From Gammaproteobacteria bacterium (GTDB lineage: Bacteria; Pseudomonadota; Gammaproteobacteria; Burkholderiales; Thiobacillaceae): 64,000 nt of DNA. Position numbers and translations under genes: made by a program. The stretch lies in NCBI GenBank assembly GCA_018820765.1, contig JAHJNN010000004.1, positions 1 to 64,000 on the forward strand, given 5' to 3'. Shown piece by piece: positions 54,398 to 64,000 of the stretch. Position 1 is the first letter of the stretch. The number at the start of each line of letters is the position of its first letter. The notes under the pieces were generated by a model. The model was given only the letters and a program-made list of their open reading frames with translations, made no database searches and was not told the DNA's origin.

Positions 54398-54920
54398 TCC
54401 CCAACCTTCTGTGCAAACCGGTCATTACATCGGCTTGCTCAAGCGGTCTGTTCAGGTTTTTTATAACCATTCGCGCCTGGAACATACCAGACGGAACGCC
54501 CCCTCATTTGTCCTAACAGCTCCGCTTGTGCTTTTTTGATTTTATGCGCGCCATTTTACCGCACCGTGACGCCGATGGCTAAGGGGGGTGGTGACAGGAA
54601 TGGGCTACCGTACGGGTTCGCGGCAGGAGCGGGATGCATCAGGGGAGCGTGTGGGAGGCCCGCCTCGGGCCGATGTTGCGGGCGATCGTGCCTTTTGTAG
54701 GAGGGCCGCCCTCGGCCCGATGCCGTGGTGATTGCATTGGCCAACAATCGCGGCGAGGGTGCCGCTCCTACGGAGTGGGGCGCGCCCACTCGCCCAACGG
54801 CTCAAACACAAGCCCGCTCTGAGAATTCAGTGGTTAACTATGGTCAACGCGTCGCGGGCAGGCCATTTCGCCGGGTCGATCCCCGTTGCACGGGGCCCCT
54901 CGCCCAACGGCTCAATAGCC
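54398..54920. other. 523-bp gene-free spacer with REP sequences
   Basis: It holds a REP pair at 54696-54771 and a 17-nt direct repeat CTCGCCCAACGGCTCAA at 54789-54805 and 54899-54915. No frame or RNA gene is recognised. Confidence 0.6.
54696..54771. repeat. BIME-like inverted REP pair
   Basis: TGTAGGAGGGCCGCCCTCGG... (54696-54721) and ATCGCGGCGAGGGTGCCGCT... (54747-54771) face each other around a GCCGTGG-containing loop, the same layout as 51815-51892 but with the two arms of different REP subtypes. Confidence 0.75.
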
Positions 54921-56483
<1,563 letters not shown>

Positions 56484-56490
56484 TTTTGTA

Positions 56491-56635
56491 GGGGTCAGGA
56501 TTCAGGATTCAGGGGTCAGGGCCGCGAGTCAGCGCTCAGAGGCCGTTGATCAGGCATCGCAGGGTTTAAAGAAAAAGCCGCGCACAGCGCGACTTTCCCT
56601 GATCCCTGAATCCTGACCCCTGACCCCTGACCCCC
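56491..56635. repeat. Inverted heptamer-repeat arrays between guaB and guaA
   Basis: Left array 56491-56520 is built from the heptamers GGGTCAG and GATTCAG in tandem. The right array (56598-56635) is the same heptamer family in reverse complement (CCTGACC, CCTGAAT). Together they can form a long imperfect stem around the guaB terminator. Confidence 0.75.
56568..56596 (-). terminator. Probable guaB terminator
   Basis: On the minus strand AAGTCGCGC-TGT-GCGCGGCTT is followed by TTTCTTT. It may be leaky, letting guaA be transcribed. Confidence 0.6.
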
Positions 56636-56640
56636 GATCC

Positions 56641-58101
56641 CTACTCCACGCGATAATTCGGCGCTTCCTTCGTGATCTGCACATCGTGCACGTGCGATTC
56701 GCGGATGCCGGCGCCGGTGATTTCGACGAATTCCGCCTTGGCGTGCATGTCGGTGATGTTGGCGACGCCCAGATACCCCATGCTGGAGCGCAGACCGCCC
56801 ATCAGCTGGTGGATCACCGCCAGTACGCTGCCCTTGTAGGGCACGCGGCCTTCGACGCCTTCGGGCACCAGCTTCTCGGCGCTTTTCTCGGTGTCCTGGA
56901 AATAGCGGTCGGAAGAACCCTGCTGCATGGCACCCAGGGAGCCCATGCCGCGGTACGACTTGTAGGAGCGGCCCTGGAACAACTCGATGTCGCCCGGCGC
57001 TTCCTCGGTGCCGGCCAAGAGGCCGCCGAGCATGACGCAGTTGGCGCCGGCGGCCAGCGCCTTGGAAATGTCGCCGGAATAGCGGATGCCGCCGTCGGCG
57101 ATGACGCCGACGCCGCTGCCCGCCAGGGCATCGGACACGTTCGCCACCGCGGTGATCTGCGGCACGCCGACGCCTGCAACCATGCGCGTGGTGCAGATGG
57201 AACCGGGGCCGATGCCGACCTTGACCGCGTCGGCGCCGTGTTCGACCAGCGCGGCGGCGGCGGCCGCCGTAGCGATGTTGCCGCCGATGACCTGGACCTC
57301 GGGGAAGTTCTGCTTGACCCAGCGCACCCGTTCGAGCACGCCCTTGGAGTGGCCGTGTGCGGTATCGACGGTAATCACGTCGACCCCGGCGGCCACCAGC
57401 GCGGCCACGCGCTCTTCGGTGCCCTCGCCGGTGCCGACCGCGGCGCCCACGCGCAGACGGCCCATCGCGTCCTTGCACGCCAGCGGGTGCTCGCTGGACT
57501 TCTGGATGTCCTTGACGGTAATCAGCCCGCGCAGTTCGAAGGCGTCGTTCACCACCAGCACGCGCTCCAGGCGGTGCTTGTGCAGCAGCGCCATCGCCTC
57601 GTCGCGGTTGGCGCCCTCCCTCACCGTCACCAGCCGCTCTTTCGGGGTCATGATGTTGGCGATCGGCTGGTCGAGCTGGGTTTCGAAGCGCAGGTCGCGG
57701 TTGGTGACGATGCCGACAACCTTGCCGCCCTCGATCACCGGCAAGCCGGAAATCCGCTTCGAGCGGGTGATATCGAGCACCTGGCGCACGGTCATCTGCG
57801 GCGCGACGGTGATGGGATCCTTGACCACGCCGGATTCGAAGCGCTTGACGGCGGCCACCTGCGCGGCCTGCATCTCGGCGCTCATGTTCTTGTGGACGAT
57901 GCCGATGCCGCCTTCCTGCGCCAGGGCAATCGCCAGGCGTGCCTCGGTGACCGTATCCATGGCGGCGGACAGCAGCGGCAGATTCAGGGTGATCGTGCGG
58001 GTCAACTGGGTGGACAGGTTGACTTCGCGGGGGAGAATGGCGGAATGGGCGGGAACGAGCAGAACGTCGTCGAACGTCAGCGCTTTTTGCAAAACACGCA
58101 T
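56641..58101 (-). CDS. guaB: Inosine-5'-monophosphate dehydrogenase
   Basis: Oxidises IMP to XMP, the committed step to guanine nucleotides. 486 residues. The barrel opens at [14 protein letters not shown]. Two CBS domains sit at about 95-205. The catalytic loop [20 protein letters not shown] near 300 contains the active Cys, and the flap carries [18 protein letters not shown] lies before the ATG at 58101. Confidence 0.98.
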   Translation of the reverse strand: MRVLQKALTFDDVLLVPAHSAILPREVNLSTQLTRTITLNLPLLSAAMDTVTEARLAIALAQEGGIGIVHKNMSAEMQAAQVAAVKRFESGVVKDPITVAPQMTVRQVLDITRSKRISGLPVIEGGKVVGIVTNRDLRFETQLDQPIANIMTPKERLVTVREGANRDEAMALLHKHRLERVLVVNDAFELRGLITVKDIQKSSEHPLACKDAMGRLRVGAAVGTGEGTEERVAALVAAGVDVITVDTAHGHSKGVLERVRWVKQNFPEVQVIGGNIATAAAAAALVEHGADAVKVGIGPGSICTTRMVAGVGVPQITAVANVSDALAGSGVGVIADGGIRYSGDISKALAAGANCVMLGGLLAGTEEAPGDIELFQGRSYKSYRGMGSLGAMQQGSSDRYFQDTEKSAEKLVPEGVEGRVPYKGSVLAVIHQLMGGLRSSMGYLGVANITDMHAKAEFVEITGAGIRESHVHDVQITKEAPNYRVE

Positions 58102-58125
58102 GGGCTTTCCTTAACGCAAAGCGGA

Positions 58126-58154
58126 ATTATACGCGGGCGCCCCCCACCGCACAA
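58126..58154 (-). promoter_or_regulatory. guaB promoter
   Basis: Minus-strand TTGTGC (58154-58149) and a perfect TATAAT (58131-58126) with 17-nt spacing, about 25 bases upstream of the start codon. Confidence 0.75.
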
Positions 58155-58215
58155 ACCGCCACTGGCCGCAGCCGCTTTTGGTTGTAATCTACCAATCCGA
58201 ATTTGCGGCCGGCGG

Positions 58216-58244
58216 TTGACTCCGGTGCGCGATGCGGCTAACTT
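58216..58244 (+). promoter_or_regulatory. Promoter of the small lipoprotein gene
   Basis: TTGACT (58216-58221) and TAACTT (58239-58244) with 17-nt spacing, divergent from the guaB promoter. Confidence 0.55.
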
Positions 58245-58324
58245 TGCGTCAGCATTCAACCTGCTAGGGCGCGTGGTTCGCCAGCCCGACCCCTGAACGC
58301 CACACAACATGAGGAGATAAAACA

Positions 58325-58657
58325 ATGTCCAAAGTTTTGCTTGCCCTGACTGCCGCTGCCCTGCTGGGCCTGTCTGGCTGTGCCGATATGCAAACCAAGA
58401 CGGGCGACAAGCCCGCAGCCAAGGCCGCCATCAGCGCCGAAGCGCAGGCTGCACTGACCGCCGCCCAGGCTGACGTCAAGGCTGCCAAGGCCAAGAATGC
58501 GCTGTGGACGACCGCAGATGGCGCGTTGAAAGCAGCCGAAGCCGCCGCCGCAAAAGGCGACAGCGCCACGGTGATCAAGCAGTCCAAACTGGCCAGCGAC
58601 CACGTCAAGAAAGGCATGGCCCAGTTGAACTACCCGATGCTCAAAGTCGGCGACTGA
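58325..58657 (+). CDS. Small alanine-rich lipoprotein, SoxXA-binding-protein-like
   Basis: 110 residues with a signal peptide and lipobox LSGC (Cys19). The mature part is two Ala/Lys-rich amphipathic helices (AQAALTAAQADVKAAKAKNALW and a second starting GALKAAEAAAAKGD), the layout of the small proteins that bind SoxXA in sulfur-oxidising bacteria. This assignment is by composition and pattern only; no sox genes are nearby. GAGGAG precedes the ATG, and a strong terminator follows. Periplasmic or outer-membrane anchored. Confidence 0.7.
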   Translation: MSKVLLALTAAALLGLSGCADMQTKTGDKPAAKAAISAEAQAALTAAQADVKAAKAKNALWTTADGALKAAEAAAAKGDSATVIKQSKLASDHVKKGMAQLNYPMLKVGD

Positions 58658-58676
58658 TAAACAGCCCGCTCCAGCC

Positions 58677-58712
58677 AAAAGGCCTTCCGGAATCCATCCG
58701 GAAGGCCTTTTT
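58677..58712. terminator. Bidirectional terminator
   Basis: AAAAGGCCTTCCGG and CCGGAAGGCCTTTT pair perfectly around a 7-nt loop, between the lipoprotein gene and the convergent rnfH. Confidence 0.9.
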
Positions 58713-58735
58713 GTTTGGGCGGATTCGACGGGGCT

Positions 58736-59056
58736 TTACGAGGCGGCGTCGCCCCCGCCCTTCTTGGTGACCTTGCCTTCTTCCGCGCGCTTGCGGCGCA
58801 CTTCCTTGGGATCGGCGATCAGCGGACGGTAGATTTCCACCCGATCCTTGTCGCGCACCTTTTCGTCCAGTTTGACCAGCTTGCTGAAAATCCCGACCTT
58901 GTTCTTGGCGAGATCGATTTCGGGAAAGGCGCCCAGCACGCCGGAGGCGCGGATGGCGTCTTCCACCGTCGCGCCTTCGGCAAGCCGCACCTGCTGCAGG
59001 GGTTGCTGCGCCGACAGGGCATAGATGACTTCGACGTGGATAGCGGCTGCGCTCAT
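58736..59056 (-). CDS. rnfH: RnfH family ubiquitin-like protein
   Basis: 106-residue beta-grasp protein of the RnfH/UPF0125 family: [29 protein letters not shown], then [26 protein letters not shown] with the conserved YRPL, and a lysine-rich tail. Its biochemical role is unsettled; it commonly travels with ratA, as here, with a four-base ATGA overlap. Confidence 0.92.
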   Translation of the reverse strand: MSAAAIHVEVIYALSAQQPLQQVRLAEGATVEDAIRASGVLGAFPEIDLAKNKVGIFSKLVKLDEKVRDKDRVEIYRPLIADPKEVRRKRAEEGKVTKKGGGDAAS

Positions 59057-59487
59057 ACGGCATACACCTCATCGGCACGGCGCACGAAGGCGTCGACAAA
59101 CGTGTTGGCAATGTGGCTGAAGACGGGCGACAGCACCGTTTCCAGCACCCGGCTTGAAAACACGTACTGCAAGCGGAACTCGATCTTGCAGGCGTCGTCT
59201 CCCAGCGGAAGAAACACCCAGTCGCCTTCCAGTTCGGCAAACGGGCCGTCCTTCAGCCTGATCCGCATCTCGCGCGGATGCGTTTTGGCGTTTTCCGTGG
59301 TGAAGCTCTGGTGGATGCCCATGTAGGCGATATGGATCGTCGCCACCGTGCTCGCCTCATCGCGCCATTTCAGTTCGGTGCCGCCGCACCACGGCAGAAA
59401 ATCGGGGTAATCCTCGACCCGGTCAACCAGTTCAAACATGCGTTCGGGGGGGTGCGCCACCAGCACGCTTTTTTCCACACGCGCCAT
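59053..59487 (-). CDS. ratA: RatA-type START-domain protein (ribosome association toxin/coenzyme Q-binding family)
   Basis: 144 residues from the ATG at 59487. [36 protein letters not shown] is the typical start of the RatA/COQ10 group, and the C terminus has [27 protein letters not shown]. Members inhibit 70S assembly in E. coli or bind quinone. Divergent from smpB and coupled to rnfH, the usual conserved arrangement. Confidence 0.92.
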   Translation of the reverse strand: MARVEKSVLVAHPPERMFELVDRVEDYPDFLPWCGGTELKWRDEASTVATIHIAYMGIHQSFTTENAKTHPREMRIRLKDGPFAELEGDWVFLPLGDDACKIEFRLQYVFSSRVLETVLSPVFSHIANTFVDAFVRRADEVYAV

Positions 59488-59537
59488 GGGATACTGAAGC
59501 CTTGTAAAATCAAGGATTGTACGCAAGCCCGTCCCCC

Positions 59538-59987
59538 ATGAGCATCGTCGACAACAAAAAAGCCTTTCACGATTACTTCATCGAAGAGAAATTCGAGGCC
59601 GGACTCATGCTCGAAGGCTGGGAAGTGAAATCCATCCGCGCCGGCCGCGTGCAGCTGAAAGAAGCCTATGTGGTGGTCAAGAACGGCGCGGTTTACCTGA
59701 TCGGCTGCCACATCAGCCCCTTGCCCACGGCGTCCACCCACATCCACCCGGACCCCACGCGTTCGCGCAAGCTGCTGCTGCACGCGTCGGAAATCAACAA
59801 GCTGATCGGCAAGACCGAGCGCGCCGGTTTCACCCTGGTGCCGCTCGACATGCATTACGTCAAAGGCCGCATCAAGCTGGAAATCGGCCTCGCCAAGGGC
59901 AAGAAGCAGCACGACAAGCGCGCAGCGGAAAAAGACCGCGAATGGCAGCGCGAAAAGCAGCGCATGGTGCGCACCGTCCAGCACTGA
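59538..59987 (+). CDS. smpB: SsrA-binding protein
   Basis: 149-residue partner of tmRNA in ribosome rescue. [31 protein letters not shown] is the conserved start, [14 protein letters not shown] and [32 protein letters not shown] cover the OB fold and basic tail that enters the mRNA channel. ATG at 59538 chosen over the one at 59517 by family alignment. The ssrA gene itself is not in this window. Confidence 0.97.
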   Translation: MSIVDNKKAFHDYFIEEKFEAGLMLEGWEVKSIRAGRVQLKEAYVVVKNGAVYLIGCHISPLPTASTHIHPDPTRSRKLLLHASEINKLIGKTERAGFTLVPLDMHYVKGRIKLEIGLAKGKKQHDKRAAEKDREWQREKQRMVRTVQH

Positions 59988-60106
59988 TCTGTTGCGCAGA
60001 GCCGACTAAAGGATGAAATAGTCTGCTTGACGGTCCAGTTTTACCTTGTGTACCTGCCGAGATGTTGACTAGAATTGTCATTATCTCGACAACAAGGACC
60101 AATCCG

Positions 60107-60283
60107 ATGTCGGCACTTCCTGTTTACCAAGTTGAGTTCATTCCGCTGGAACGCCGTTTGGGCGACCGTCGCGTTGCCCCGCGCGATGCCGCGCTGCCGT
60201 CCGGAATTACGGCAGATCGCCGCCAATCGAGCAGCCGGCGTTCGGAAGACCGCAAAGCCTCGCTGAAAGTCATTCAACACTGA
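60107..60283 (+). CDS. Small basic hypothetical protein
   Basis: 58 residues rich in Arg and Asp (ERRLGDRRVAPRD, ADRRQSSSRRSEDRKA). AAGGA lies about nine bases upstream of the ATG, which supports expression; an in-frame ATG at 60062 lacks a ribosome site. No family recognised. TTGAC-N7-GTCA near 60065-60080 is a possible operator. A GCCGGCC/GGCCGGC stem at 60323-60339 follows. Confidence 0.55.
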   Translation: MSALPVYQVEFIPLERRLGDRRVAPRDAALPSGITADRRQSSSRRSEDRKASLKVIQH

Positions 60284-60322
60284 CGGCCCCGGGCGCATCG
60301 CGCGCCCGGACAGCCTGGCCTT

Positions 60323-60339
60323 GCCGGCCCTTGGCCGGC
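60323..60339 (+). terminator. Possible terminator stem after the small gene
   Basis: GCCGGCC-CTT-GGCCGGC followed by only three T residues; weak. Confidence 0.35.
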
Positions 60340-60457
60340 TTTCCAGACTATTCCCCCCGTTGCCCCTCCCGCATCACCCGCAAGCCCCTTTCCATCTCGA
60401 TCCACTCGCGGCTTTGAGCCGCACCCGCCACCATGTGACAATGACGGGCTCTGACGC

Positions 60458-61534
60458 GTGTCCAACCTGTTTTTGTCCCTGAAAGTCGAGTCCAGCTTGC
60501 CCGCCACCGTAGCAGACCTCGCGGCCTTCGATGAGATCATCGACGTCCGTTCCCCCGGCGAATTTGCCGAAGATCACGTCCCCGGCGCGATCAACCTGCC
60601 GGTGCTGGACGACGCCGAGCGCGCGCAGGTCGGCACCCTGTACAAGCAGGTGTCGTCGTTCGAGGCGAAAAAAGTCGGCGCTGCCCTGGTGTCGCGCAAC
60701 ATCGCCCAGCATCTGGACGCCTGGTTTGCCGGCAAGCCGAAGTCCTACCGGCCGCTGGTGTATTGCTGGCGCGGCGGCAGCCGCAGCGGCTCGCTAACGC
60801 ACGTCCTGCAGAAAATCGGCTTTGCCGCGATGCAGCTCGACGGTGGCTACAAGGCCTATCGGCGGCATGTGGTGGCCGAACTCGCACGCCTGCCGGGGCT
60901 ACTCAGCTATCGCGTGGTGTGCGGCCCCACCGGCAGCGGCAAGAGCCGCCTGCTGCAGGCGCTGGCTGACGCAGGTGCGCAGGTGCTCGACCTCGAAGCG
61001 CTGGCCGCGCATCGGGGCTCGCTGCTGGGGGCGCTGCCGGACCAGGACCAGCCGTCGCAGAAAAGCTTCGAAAGCGCCGTCTGGGACGCGCTGAACCGCT
61101 TCGATCCCGCCCGGCCCGTGTTCGTCGAATCGGAAAGCAAGAAAATCGGCGCGCTGCGGGTGCCCGATGCGCTGATCGAGGCCATGCACGCCAGTCCCTG
61201 CCTGTGGCTGGAGGTGCCGCTGGACGCGCGGGTGCAACTGCTAACCGAGGATTACGTGCACTTTCTGCACGACCCGGAGACGATCAACCGCCAGCTCGGT
61301 TTTCTCACGTCGCTGCGCGGCAGCGAAACCATTGCGGCGTGGCAGGCGCTGGCCAATCGGCAGGCGTGGCCGGAGCTGGTCGCCACCCTGCTGGAACAGC
61401 ATTACGACCCCGCCTATTTCAAGTCGCTGGCGCGCAACTACACGCCCTCGCCCGCCGATCTGAGTTTCCAAACGGACGACGTGTCGGCTGGCGGGCTGCA
61501 GCGGCTGGCGCGCGAGATTCTGGCCGCGGCCTAG
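60458..61534 (+). CDS. mnmH: tRNA 2-selenouridine synthase
   Basis: 358 residues (SelU/YbbB). The N-terminal rhodanese domain has the catalytic cysteine in VYCWRGGSRSGS near 97. A P-loop GPTGSGKSRLLQAL near 155 marks the C-terminal domain. It geranylates and selenates 2-thiouridine at the tRNA wobble position. GTG start at 60458; no strong ribosome site, and a nearby ATG is out of frame. selD is not in view. Its TAG stop overlaps the stop of the convergent gene within CTAG. Confidence 0.93.
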   Translation: MSNLFLSLKVESSLPATVADLAAFDEIIDVRSPGEFAEDHVPGAINLPVLDDAERAQVGTLYKQVSSFEAKKVGAALVSRNIAQHLDAWFAGKPKSYRPLVYCWRGGSRSGSLTHVLQKIGFAAMQLDGGYKAYRRHVVAELARLPGLLSYRVVCGPTGSGKSRLLQALADAGAQVLDLEALAAHRGSLLGALPDQDQPSQKSFESAVWDALNRFDPARPVFVESESKKIGALRVPDALIEAMHASPCLWLEVPLDARVQLLTEDYVHFLHDPETINRQLGFLTSLRGSETIAAWQALANRQAWPELVATLLEQHYDPAYFKSLARNYTPSPADLSFQTDDVSAGGLQRLAREILAAA

Positions 61535-61938
61535 AGCAGTTTGCCGAGCACGAAGCCGATGACGATGCCGATGATGGTCGCGATCGTGATGCCGCGATAG
61601 GTCAGCACGTCCTTGGAGTAGCCGCGCCGGATGGCGATGTAGGACACCAGATAGCCCACCGCGTTGAGCAGCCAGATGAAGCCGATCGACAGCACCTTGA
61701 CGATGATCGGGCCAATCACCGGCACCAGCGTGATGATGCCCAGCAGCCACGCAAAGGCATTGGAAATCAGCCCTACGGCCACCACGCTGCCTGCAATCAC
61801 GCTGCGGTCGACGTTGAAGTGCAAACCCAGCCACACCAGCCCGCCGATTGCGCACCACAGCGGCAGCATCACTCTCCAGTTGCGCCACCACGGCGCCCGC
61901 GGCGAAAAATCAACCTCGAAGTCGTCCGGCTCCGCCAT
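61531..61938 (-). CDS. Small inner-membrane protein of unknown function
   Basis: 135 residues with four predicted helices (about 23-42, 46-68, 70-100, 115-135). A charged cytoplasmic start MAEPDDFEVDFSP is followed by hydrophobic segments. No family recognised. It starts two bases after the DyP peroxidase stop and is probably co-transcribed. Its stop codon shares the palindrome CTAG with the convergent mnmH stop. Confidence 0.75.
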   Translation of the reverse strand: MAEPDDFEVDFSPRAPWWRNWRVMLPLWCAIGGLVWLGLHFNVDRSVIAGSVVAVGLISNAFAWLLGIITLVPVIGPIIVKVLSIGFIWLLNAVGYLVSYIAIRRGYSKDVLTYRGITIATIIGIVIGFVLGKLL

Positions 61939-61940
61939 GT

Positions 61941-62819
61941 TCAGAGTCCCAGCGCCTGCAGGTCGACGCCTGCGGCGCCCAGCGGCGGGCACCAATAATA
62001 GCCGCCGGTGAGCGGACGGGTGAAGCTGAACAGCGCATCGCTGATGCCGTCGTCGTGCCCGGTCATGCGGCGCAGCTGCGCCTCGAAGGCGTCGAACGAC
62101 TTGCCGAAGGCGAGGAATACCAGGCCGGCGTCGGCGCCCGCGGTCCAGGGCATGGAGCGGCGCACCACGAAGGCCTCGGGCTCGAAGTCTTCCTGCGCCG
62201 TGCGTTTGACGTGGGCCGATTCGGGCGCGTCCTCGAGTTCCTCGTTGCTGTCGCGCGCGCGGCCGAAACAGTTGTCCTGCTCGCTGCGCGGCAGCGCGTC
62301 GTAGACCTGGAAATCGTGCAGCCACTGCTGCACCGCGGCGAAGCTCGAGCCGTCGATGCCGGCGCCCTGCCCCTGCGCGATCGCCGCCTCGACGGCGGCT
62401 TCATCCTTGGGATTTTCGGTGCCGTCTTCATAGCCGGTGAGATCGCGGCTGTCGCGATGGCGGAAGCTGTCGATCGCCTGTACCCGTGCGAATGCCGGCG
62501 CGGCCAGCGCCTCCAGCGCGTGTCCCAGCAGCAGCAGGCCGCCCGGCTCGTCGCCGCGCAGCCACAACCACAGCGCCTGCTGCGTGACCGGAATCGCGGG
62601 CCTGGCATCGGGCAGTTCCGGGAAAGCGCGCAAGCCGGCCGGATGAGCGCTCAAGGCTGCGGCAACGCCCGCGCCGATTCCCAGCACGGCCGAGCTGCCG
62701 TCGCATGCAGCCGCCAGCGCACACAGCGCGGCGCGGGGATCGGTTGCGGGCCTGAGCTCGAAAAAGAGATGGCGCGCATGGTCTGGAATGGGGTCGAGAA
62801 TGGCGGTTTGCGGTGTCAT
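61941..62819 (-). CDS. DyP-type heme peroxidase
   Basis: 292 residues from the ATG at 62819 (GGAC eight bases upstream). GYEDGTENP near 130 is the GxxDG motif with the distal catalytic Asp, SAHVKRT near 200 holds the proximal heme His, and FVVRRSMPW the distal Arg. There is no Tat signal, so it is cytoplasmic, the class often packed into encapsulins; no encapsulin gene is seen. Relatives oxidise dyes or take part in peroxide defence. Confidence 0.92.
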   Translation of the reverse strand: MTPQTAILDPIPDHARHLFFELRPATDPRAALCALAAACDGSSAVLGIGAGVAAALSAHPAGLRAFPELPDARPAIPVTQQALWLWLRGDEPGGLLLLGHALEALAAPAFARVQAIDSFRHRDSRDLTGYEDGTENPKDEAAVEAAIAQGQGAGIDGSSFAAVQQWLHDFQVYDALPRSEQDNCFGRARDSNEELEDAPESAHVKRTAQEDFEPEAFVVRRSMPWTAGADAGLVFLAFGKSFDAFEAQLRRMTGHDDGISDALFSFTRPLTGGYYWCPPLGAAGVDLQALGL

Positions 62820-62856
62820 GTCTACGCGTCCAAAAAGGTGATCCAAGAAATAAAAC

Positions 62857-64000
62857 TCAGCCGCGCATGACGTCGATCACGTTCTGCACATGCTGCAGGC
62901 GCGCCAGCAGACGAGCCAGCTGCTGCAGCTCCTTGATGCGGACGGTGATCTGCATGTGGGCATATTCGCCGCGGCTCTCGGTATTCACGCGCAGCACGTC
63001 GAGCTTGTCCTTGGCGATGACGTCGGAAATGTCGCGCAGCAGGCCCTGGCGGTCGTAGGCTTTCAGCTGGATGTTCACTTCGAATGCCCCGCCGCGATCC
63101 AGTCCCCATTCGGCCGCCATCATGCGCGCGGGATTGGCGCGCTTGAGCGAAGCGCAATCGGCGCGGTGCACGGTGACCCCGCGCCCCACCGTGGTGTAGG
63201 CGACGATGGGCTCGGGGGGTTGCGGCTTGCAGCAGCGCGCCAGCGTCAGCGGCACGTCGCCCAGACCCGGAATCACCACCGGACTGCCGGATCGGGGGCG
63301 CGCACGCGGCTTCGCCGTCGGCACCAGCGCGGGGACGGCCTTGCCCGATTCCTGCAGGGCGTTGACCAGATCGCGCTGGCCGACGTCGCCGCGGCCGAGC
63401 GCGGCGAGGAACTCGTCGACCTTGCCGAACTTGAGCCGCTGCGCGAGCTTTTCCTGATTCGCATCCACCACGCCCAGGCGCTTGAGTTCCTTTTCCAGCA
63501 GGCTGCGGCCGAGGCTCACCTGCTCGCCGACGTCGCGCTGGCGGAACCAGGCGCGCACCTTGGACCGCGCGCGCTGGGTGGCCAGGTAGCCGAGCGCCGG
63601 ATTCAGCCAGTCGCGGCTCGGCGCGCCTTCCTTGGCGGTGACGATCTCGACGCGCTGGCCGTTGTCGAGCACCGTATTGAGCGGCACCATCGCGCCGTTG
63701 ACCTTGGCGCCGCGGCAGCGATGCCCCAGATCGGTGTGCAGTGCGTAGGCGAAATCCACCGGCGTGGCGCCGCGGTCGAGCGCCACCACCCGCCCCTGCG
63801 GCGTCAGCACGTAGACCTGGTCGTGGAACAGTTCGGTCTTGAACTGTTCGGTGAACTCGCTGCTGTCGGCGACGTCGTCCTTCCATTCCAGAATGCGCCT
63901 GAGCCAGGCGATCTTTTCCTCGTACTGCGCGTCCTGCTTGCCGCCCTCCTTGTAGCGCCAGTGCGCGGCGACGCCGAGCTCGGCCTGGCGATGCATGTCG
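62857..64000 (-). CDS. relA: RelA-type (p)ppGpp synthetase, C-terminal part (cut by window edge)
   Basis: The visible 381 or so residues cover the end of the synthetase domain (QAELGVAAHWRYKEGG), the TGS domain (FHDQVYVLTPQGRVVALDRGATPVDFAYALH), the helical/zinc-finger part (RCCKPQPPEPIVAY, HRADC) and the ACT domain ending VIDVMRG. AELGVAAHWRYKEG favours RelA over SpoT. It makes (p)ppGpp on stalled ribosomes. The start lies beyond 64000. Confidence 0.93.
   Translation of the reverse strand, partial: DMHRQAELGVAAHWRYKEGGKQDAQYEEKIAWLRRILEWKDDVADSSEFTEQFKTELFHDQVYVLTPQGRVVALDRGATPVDFAYALHTDLGHRCRGAKVNGAMVPLNTVLDNGQRVEIVTAKEGAPSRDWLNPALGYLATQRARSKVRAWFRQRDVGEQVSLGRSLLEKELKRLGVVDANQEKLAQRLKFGKVDEFLAALGRGDVGQRDLVNALQESGKAVPALVPTAKPRARPRSGSPVVIPGLGDVPLTLARCCKPQPPEPIVAYTTVGRGVTVHRADCASLKRANPARMMAAEWGLDRGGAFEVNIQLKAYDRQGLLRDISDVIAKDKLDVLRVNTESRGEYAHMQITVRIKELQQLARLLARLQHVQNVIDVMRG

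Overview
The window looks like chromosome of a GC-rich betaproteobacterium, probably Thiobacillus or a near relative. That placement is an inference from gene content: guaB-guaA, gltX, smpB-ratA-rnfH, a SoxXA-binding-protein-like lipoprotein, a BpH3-type H-NS protein and a DUF1631/GGDEF/EAL protein. No rRNA gene is present to settle it.

Layout. 1-10.4 kb: rhlE, a ClC chloride channel, tRNA-Val(CAC), gltX, a MITE-like 284-bp palindromic element touching the gltX stop codon, tRNA-Thr(CGT), a 1297-residue PilZ-DUF1631-GGDEF-EAL protein and a tandem UspA protein. 10.5-16.4 kb: a minus-strand arsenic operon, arsR-arsI-arsC-arsC-acr3, continuing into a degenerate metallo-beta-lactamase, a SigZ-like sigma factor, an ArsP-like permease and a small CxxC redox protein. 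Several of its proteins end in cysteine-rich tails. 16.5-19.2 kb: a TacA/TacT-like toxin-antitoxin pair, a secreted YxFxxD lipoprotein and an ECF sigma/anti-sigma pair. 19.2-22.8 kb: two flavoproteins among dispersed palindromic repeats.

22.9-53.5 kb is a large surface-polysaccharide locus on the minus strand. Reading from its start at about 53.5 kb, it holds an outer-membrane barrel protein, a Wza-like SLBB exporter, a Wzz-like chain-length protein, EpsI, and gmd-fcl (GDP-L-fucose). It then has the reductase, rfbF, rfbG and rfbH genes for CDP-3,6-dideoxy-4-ketohexose. Three inserted genes follow (aminotransferase, ThDP carboligase, SDR), then rfbS and rfbE (CDP-paratose, CDP-tyvelose). The wzx flippase, six glycosyltransferases, a methyltransferase, a second gmd-like gene and wzy come next, and an H-NS gene and a WecA-like initiating transferase close the locus. 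The ddhD-rfbF-rfbG-rfbH-(3 genes)-rfbS-rfbE-wzx order copies the enterobacterial tyvelose O-antigen locus. The wzx-to-last-GT part (24.7-34.9 kb) is strikingly AT-rich, which suggests horizontal acquisition.

53.6-64 kb returns to housekeeping genes: uppS, guaA, guaB, a small lipoprotein, rnfH-ratA, smpB, mnmH (selU), a small membrane protein, a DyP peroxidase and the 3' part of relA, cut by the window edge. Intergenic spaces throughout carry REP/BIME-like hairpins, and at least two coding sequences appear to have incorporated them.
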